A stretch of DNA of 64,000 nt from Micromonospora antibiotica. Lineage in GTDB: Bacteria > Actinomycetota > Actinomycetes > Mycobacteriales > Micromonosporaceae. The translations under genes were made by a program, and so were the position numbers. Of the stretch, positions 62,135-64,000 are shown in pieces (the stretch's first letter is position 1; every line of letters starts with the position of its first letter). The notes beneath the pieces were generated by a model that saw nothing but the letters and a program-made list of their open reading frames with translations, was not told the origin of the DNA and searched no databases. The stretch spans positions 62,001 through 126,000 of the forward strand of contig NZ_JAGFWR010000011.1 of assembly GCF_017599305.1 (NCBI RefSeq). Direction: 5' to 3'.

Positions 62135-62475
62135 CCCCCGCCCCTCCCACCCCCACCCCTCGCCCCCACCCGCCCCGCCCCGGACGAGTTGATCAAGAGG
62201 TTTACGTCACCCCACCCGCCCCAACTGACGCAAACCTCTTGATCACCCCACCGTCTGAGTGCCTGAGGCGGTGATCAAGAGGTTCGCGTCAGGAATTCCG
62301 TTGCCGGTGACGTAAACCTCTTGATCACCCGAGCAGAGGGGTTGGTGAGGTGGTGATCAAGAAGTTTGCGTCGGGAATCTGGCGGTGGGTGACGTAAACC
62401 TCTTGATCAACTCACCCTAGGGCGGGCGGGGCGAGGGGGCGGGGATGAGGGGGCGGGGGTGGGTGGGTGGGTGGG
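62135..62475. other. Non-coding gap holding a palindrome array
   Basis: 341 bp between the convergent guaB1 and TetR genes. Apart from the array it contains only C- or G-runs at both ends; no gene is seen. Confidence 0.8.
62190..62409. repeat. Array of three 56-nt palindromes at exact 82-bp period
   Basis: Unit 1: 62190-62209, loop 62210-62225, 62226-62245. Unit 2: 62272-62291, loop 62292-62307, 62308-62327. Unit 3: 62354-62373, loop 62374-62389, 62390-62409. Arms are versions of TGATCAAGAGGTTTGCGTCA and its complement; every loop is 16 nt and both spacers are 26 nt. Arm pairing is 17-19 of 20. A fourth unit is at 35654. Confidence 0.93.
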
Positions 62476-63045
62476 TCAGGGTGGGGGGATTAGGTGGCGG
62501 ATTACGGTACGGGCGGCGGCGCGGGGGTCGGCGTCGATGTCGGGGGGTAGCGCGCCGGAGAGCCAGAGCGTGGCGAAGCCGTGCACGATCGACCAGGCGG
62601 CCAACGCGTCCGTCCGTGACTCGCCCGGCTCGGCCCGGTGCGGTGGCAGGGCCGCCACGCCGAGGTGCAGCGCCGCACCCGCGCGCTCCCGGGCGGCCCG
62701 CACCTCGGGGGTGTCGGCCCGGTAGAGGTCGGGTCGGAACATCACCTCGAAGTGCGCTCGGTGACTGACGGCGAAGTCCACGTAGGCCACCCCGACGTCG
62801 AGCAGGTCGTCACCGGCTGCGGTCAGCGCGGCGGCCAGCAGGTCGAACCCCTCGACGGCGAGGGCGGTGAGCAACCCGGCCTTGTCGCCGAAGTGGTGGG
62901 TCGGGGCGGCGTGCGAGACGCCCGCGCGGCGGGCGAGGTCGCGCAGGCTGAGCGCCGCCGGGCCGGATTCTTCGATCGCCGCCACCGCCGCCGCGAGCAG
63001 GGCGCGAGGCAGATCTCCGTGGTGGTAGGCGCGGGTGACGGTCAT
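62476..63045 (-). CDS. TetR-family regulator (WHG-type C-terminus)
   Basis: 189 residues from ATG at 63045. N-terminal HTH (YHHGDLPRALLAAAVAAIEE, LSLRDLARRAGVSHAAPTHHFGDK). The C-terminal domain has FDLLAAALTAAG, VDFAVSHRAHFEVMFRPDLY and AAWSIVHGFATLWLSG, the pattern of the WHG/TetR_C_33-like group. Divergent from the DoxX gene across ~85 AT-rich bases with repeats. It probably represses both. Confidence 0.93.
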   Translation of the reverse strand: MTVTRAYHHGDLPRALLAAAVAAIEESGPAALSLRDLARRAGVSHAAPTHHFGDKAGLLTALAVEGFDLLAAALTAAGDDLLDVGVAYVDFAVSHRAHFEVMFRPDLYRADTPEVRAARERAGAALHLGVAALPPHRAEPGESRTDALAAWSIVHGFATLWLSGALPPDIDADPRAAARTVIRHLIPPP

Positions 63046-63124
63046 GACACGATCGTATCTTTACGTTGACAAGAAAGCGATCGGGACGGCATCTTGGCAA
63101 TATAAAGATTTGCGCCTCAGGAGG
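63046..63124. promoter_or_regulatory. TetR/DoxX divergent operator-promoter
   Basis: CGATCG hexamers flank TATCTTTACGTTGACAAGAAAG; ATCTT (63091-63095) and AAGAT (63105-63109) form a second inverted pair. TTGACA at 63066-63071 (plus) and TATAAA at 63101-63106 look like promoter pieces. AGGAGG at 63119-63124 precedes the DoxX start by 5 bases. Confidence 0.5.
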
Positions 63125-63129
63125 TTCGC

Positions 63130-63576
63130 ATGGTTCCGTTCATCGCTCTGCTCGTCGGCACCGCCGTCGCACGCCTGGTCGGTCTGGCGGGCGTGGACGC
63201 GCTCGACGGCTGGCACCCCGCGCTCCGCGTCGGCCTGGCACTACTTTTCGTGCTGACCGGTTTCGCCCACTTCACCTCGCCCCGCCGGGAGGGTCTGATC
63301 GCCATGGTCCCGCCCCGCCTGCCCTTCCCCGGCGCCCTGGTCACCGCGACCGGAGTGCTGGAGCTGGCGGGCGCGGTGGGCCTACTGGTCCCGGTCACCG
63401 CCCGCCCGGTCGCCGCCGGCCTGGCCCTGATGATGGTGGCGATGTTCCCCGCGAACGTCTCGGCGGCCCGACGCCACCTGACCCTGGCCGGTCGACCCGT
63501 CACCCCGCTCGGTCCGCGTACGGCGCTCCAGATCCTGTACGTGGGAGCAGCCCTGGCCATTTCGTTTGGCCCCTGA
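63130..63576 (+). CDS. DoxX-family membrane protein
   Basis: 148 residues from ATG at 63130 with AGGAGG. Four membrane helices, with RVGLALLFVLTGFAHF and LVTATGVLELAGAVGLLVPV typical of DoxX/DUF4267-like proteins. The DoxX family takes part in redox or quinone-linked membrane complexes; function here unknown. Probably under the divergent TetR. A MarR gene starts 26 bp later. Confidence 0.88.
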   Translation: MVPFIALLVGTAVARLVGLAGVDALDGWHPALRVGLALLFVLTGFAHFTSPRREGLIAMVPPRLPFPGALVTATGVLELAGAVGLLVPVTARPVAAGLALMMVAMFPANVSAARRHLTLAGRPVTPLGPRTALQILYVGAALAISFGP

Positions 63577-63601
63577 CGGTCCGGGGGCTAACATACTCAG
63601 C

Positions 63602-64000
63602 GTGCAGATGGAACCACTGGCTGCCTACCCCGACGTGCTCCGTACCGTGCCGCTCGGGCGGCTGCTGTCGGTCGCCGGCCACCTCGTCGACCAGCACTGG
63701 GGTCGTTACCTGGCCGAACACCACGGCCTCACCCCGGCCGGGATGCGGGTGCTGTTCACCCTGAACCACCTCGACGACGCCACCCACCGGGACGTCGCCG
63801 ACCGCTGCTTCGTCCGGCCCGCCACCCTCACCGGGATCGTCGACACCCTCGAACGGGACGGTTTCGTCGAGCGCCGCCGCGACGACGCCGACCGGCGGAC
63901 CGTCCGACTGGCGCTGACCGACAAGGGCCGGGAACACACCCGCTCCCTGGTCGACCGGATGCGCACCGACACCCCGCTCACCTCCGTCGACGCCGACCCG
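63602..64000 (+). CDS. MarR-family regulator (3' end outside window)
   Basis: 133 codons visible from GTG at 63602 (ATG at 63608 is an alternative). Winged HTH: GLTPAGMRVLFTLNHLDDAT, DVADRCFVRPATLTGIVDTL, FVERRRDDADRRTVRLALTD, the MarR wing with its DxR signature. The C-terminal dimer helix is partly cut. No ribosome site is evident; a short leader or leaderless start is possible. Likely co-regulated with the DoxX gene. Confidence 0.9.
   Translation, partial: MQMEPLAAYPDVLRTVPLGRLLSVAGHLVDQHWGRYLAEHHGLTPAGMRVLFTLNHLDDATHRDVADRCFVRPATLTGIVDTLERDGFVERRRDDADRRTVRLALTDKGREHTRSLVDRMRTDTPLTSVDADP

Noticed and set aside
62190..62409. CRISPR array
   Set aside because: The repeated parts are long palindromes with internal loops, only three units, 26-nt spacers of low diversity, and no cas gene anywhere in the window.

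Overview
The window is 64 kb of very GC-rich DNA with GTG starts, short intergenic gaps and strong third-position G/C bias. Gene content points to an actinomycete, most likely Micromonosporaceae (Micromonospora-like): Mfd, PhoH2 (PIN+PhoH), GTP-type PEPCK, GlpX with a DUF4245 neighbour, GuaB1, acyl-CoA carboxylase beta/epsilon/alpha subunits with BirA, a mycosin, tandem GtrA proteins and a SigE-family sigma factor. No rRNA, tRNA, CRISPR array or insertion sequence was recognised. Family and genus assignments come from reading the translated sequence, not from database searches.

Layout. 1-12.4 kb: 3'-truncated mfd, an AraC-type regulator, an MccF-like S66 peptidase, a membrane protein, ppc, a Gly-rich membrane protein, rmuC and a lipoprotein. 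12.7-15.3 kb: ispH divergent from xseA-xseB. 15.3-21.2 kb: an AlaX editing protein and a MocR/PdxR-type regulator, divergent from a tight three-gene sulfur-amino-acid operon: serine acetyltransferase, an EamA exporter fused to a JAMM peptidase, and a cysteine-synthase-like enzyme. 21.2-29.7 kb: lipoprotein, DUF4245 protein, glpX and a DMT transporter, a TetR/NAD-epimerase pair with twin operators, a ferredoxin-NADP reductase type flavoprotein, a rhomboid protease, and a secreted transglycosylase-like protein with a structured leader and a CRP-like site. 30-38.5 kb: phoH2, small hypotheticals, an XRE regulator, otsB, a Z-prenyl synthase, a membrane protein, and pckG behind a Rex-like operator.

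38.8-62.1 kb follows the order of the conserved actinobacterial acyl-CoA carboxylase neighbourhood (gtrA, PH-domain gene, birA, accD5/pccB, accE, maf, accA3), but opened by inserted blocks. The first block holds a sigma factor with a membrane partner, a ketopantoate reductase-like gene, an M50 protease, a Uma2 remnant, a GH25 lysozyme and a Ser/Thr kinase. The second is a three-gene WXG/mycosin-type locus of strikingly lower GC with TTA codons. The third is an O-methyltransferase, a DrrAB-type exporter and a PadR regulator. guaB1 follows, then a TetR/DoxX pair and a MarR gene cut by the window end.

Three things stand out. (1) The EamA-JAMM fusion between cysE- and cysM-like genes. (2) A 56-nt palindromic element with a fixed 20-16-20 architecture: three copies at an exact 82-bp period behind guaB1 and a fourth at 35.65 kb. 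(3) Short tandem repeats that begin at, or include, gene stop codons at several loci.
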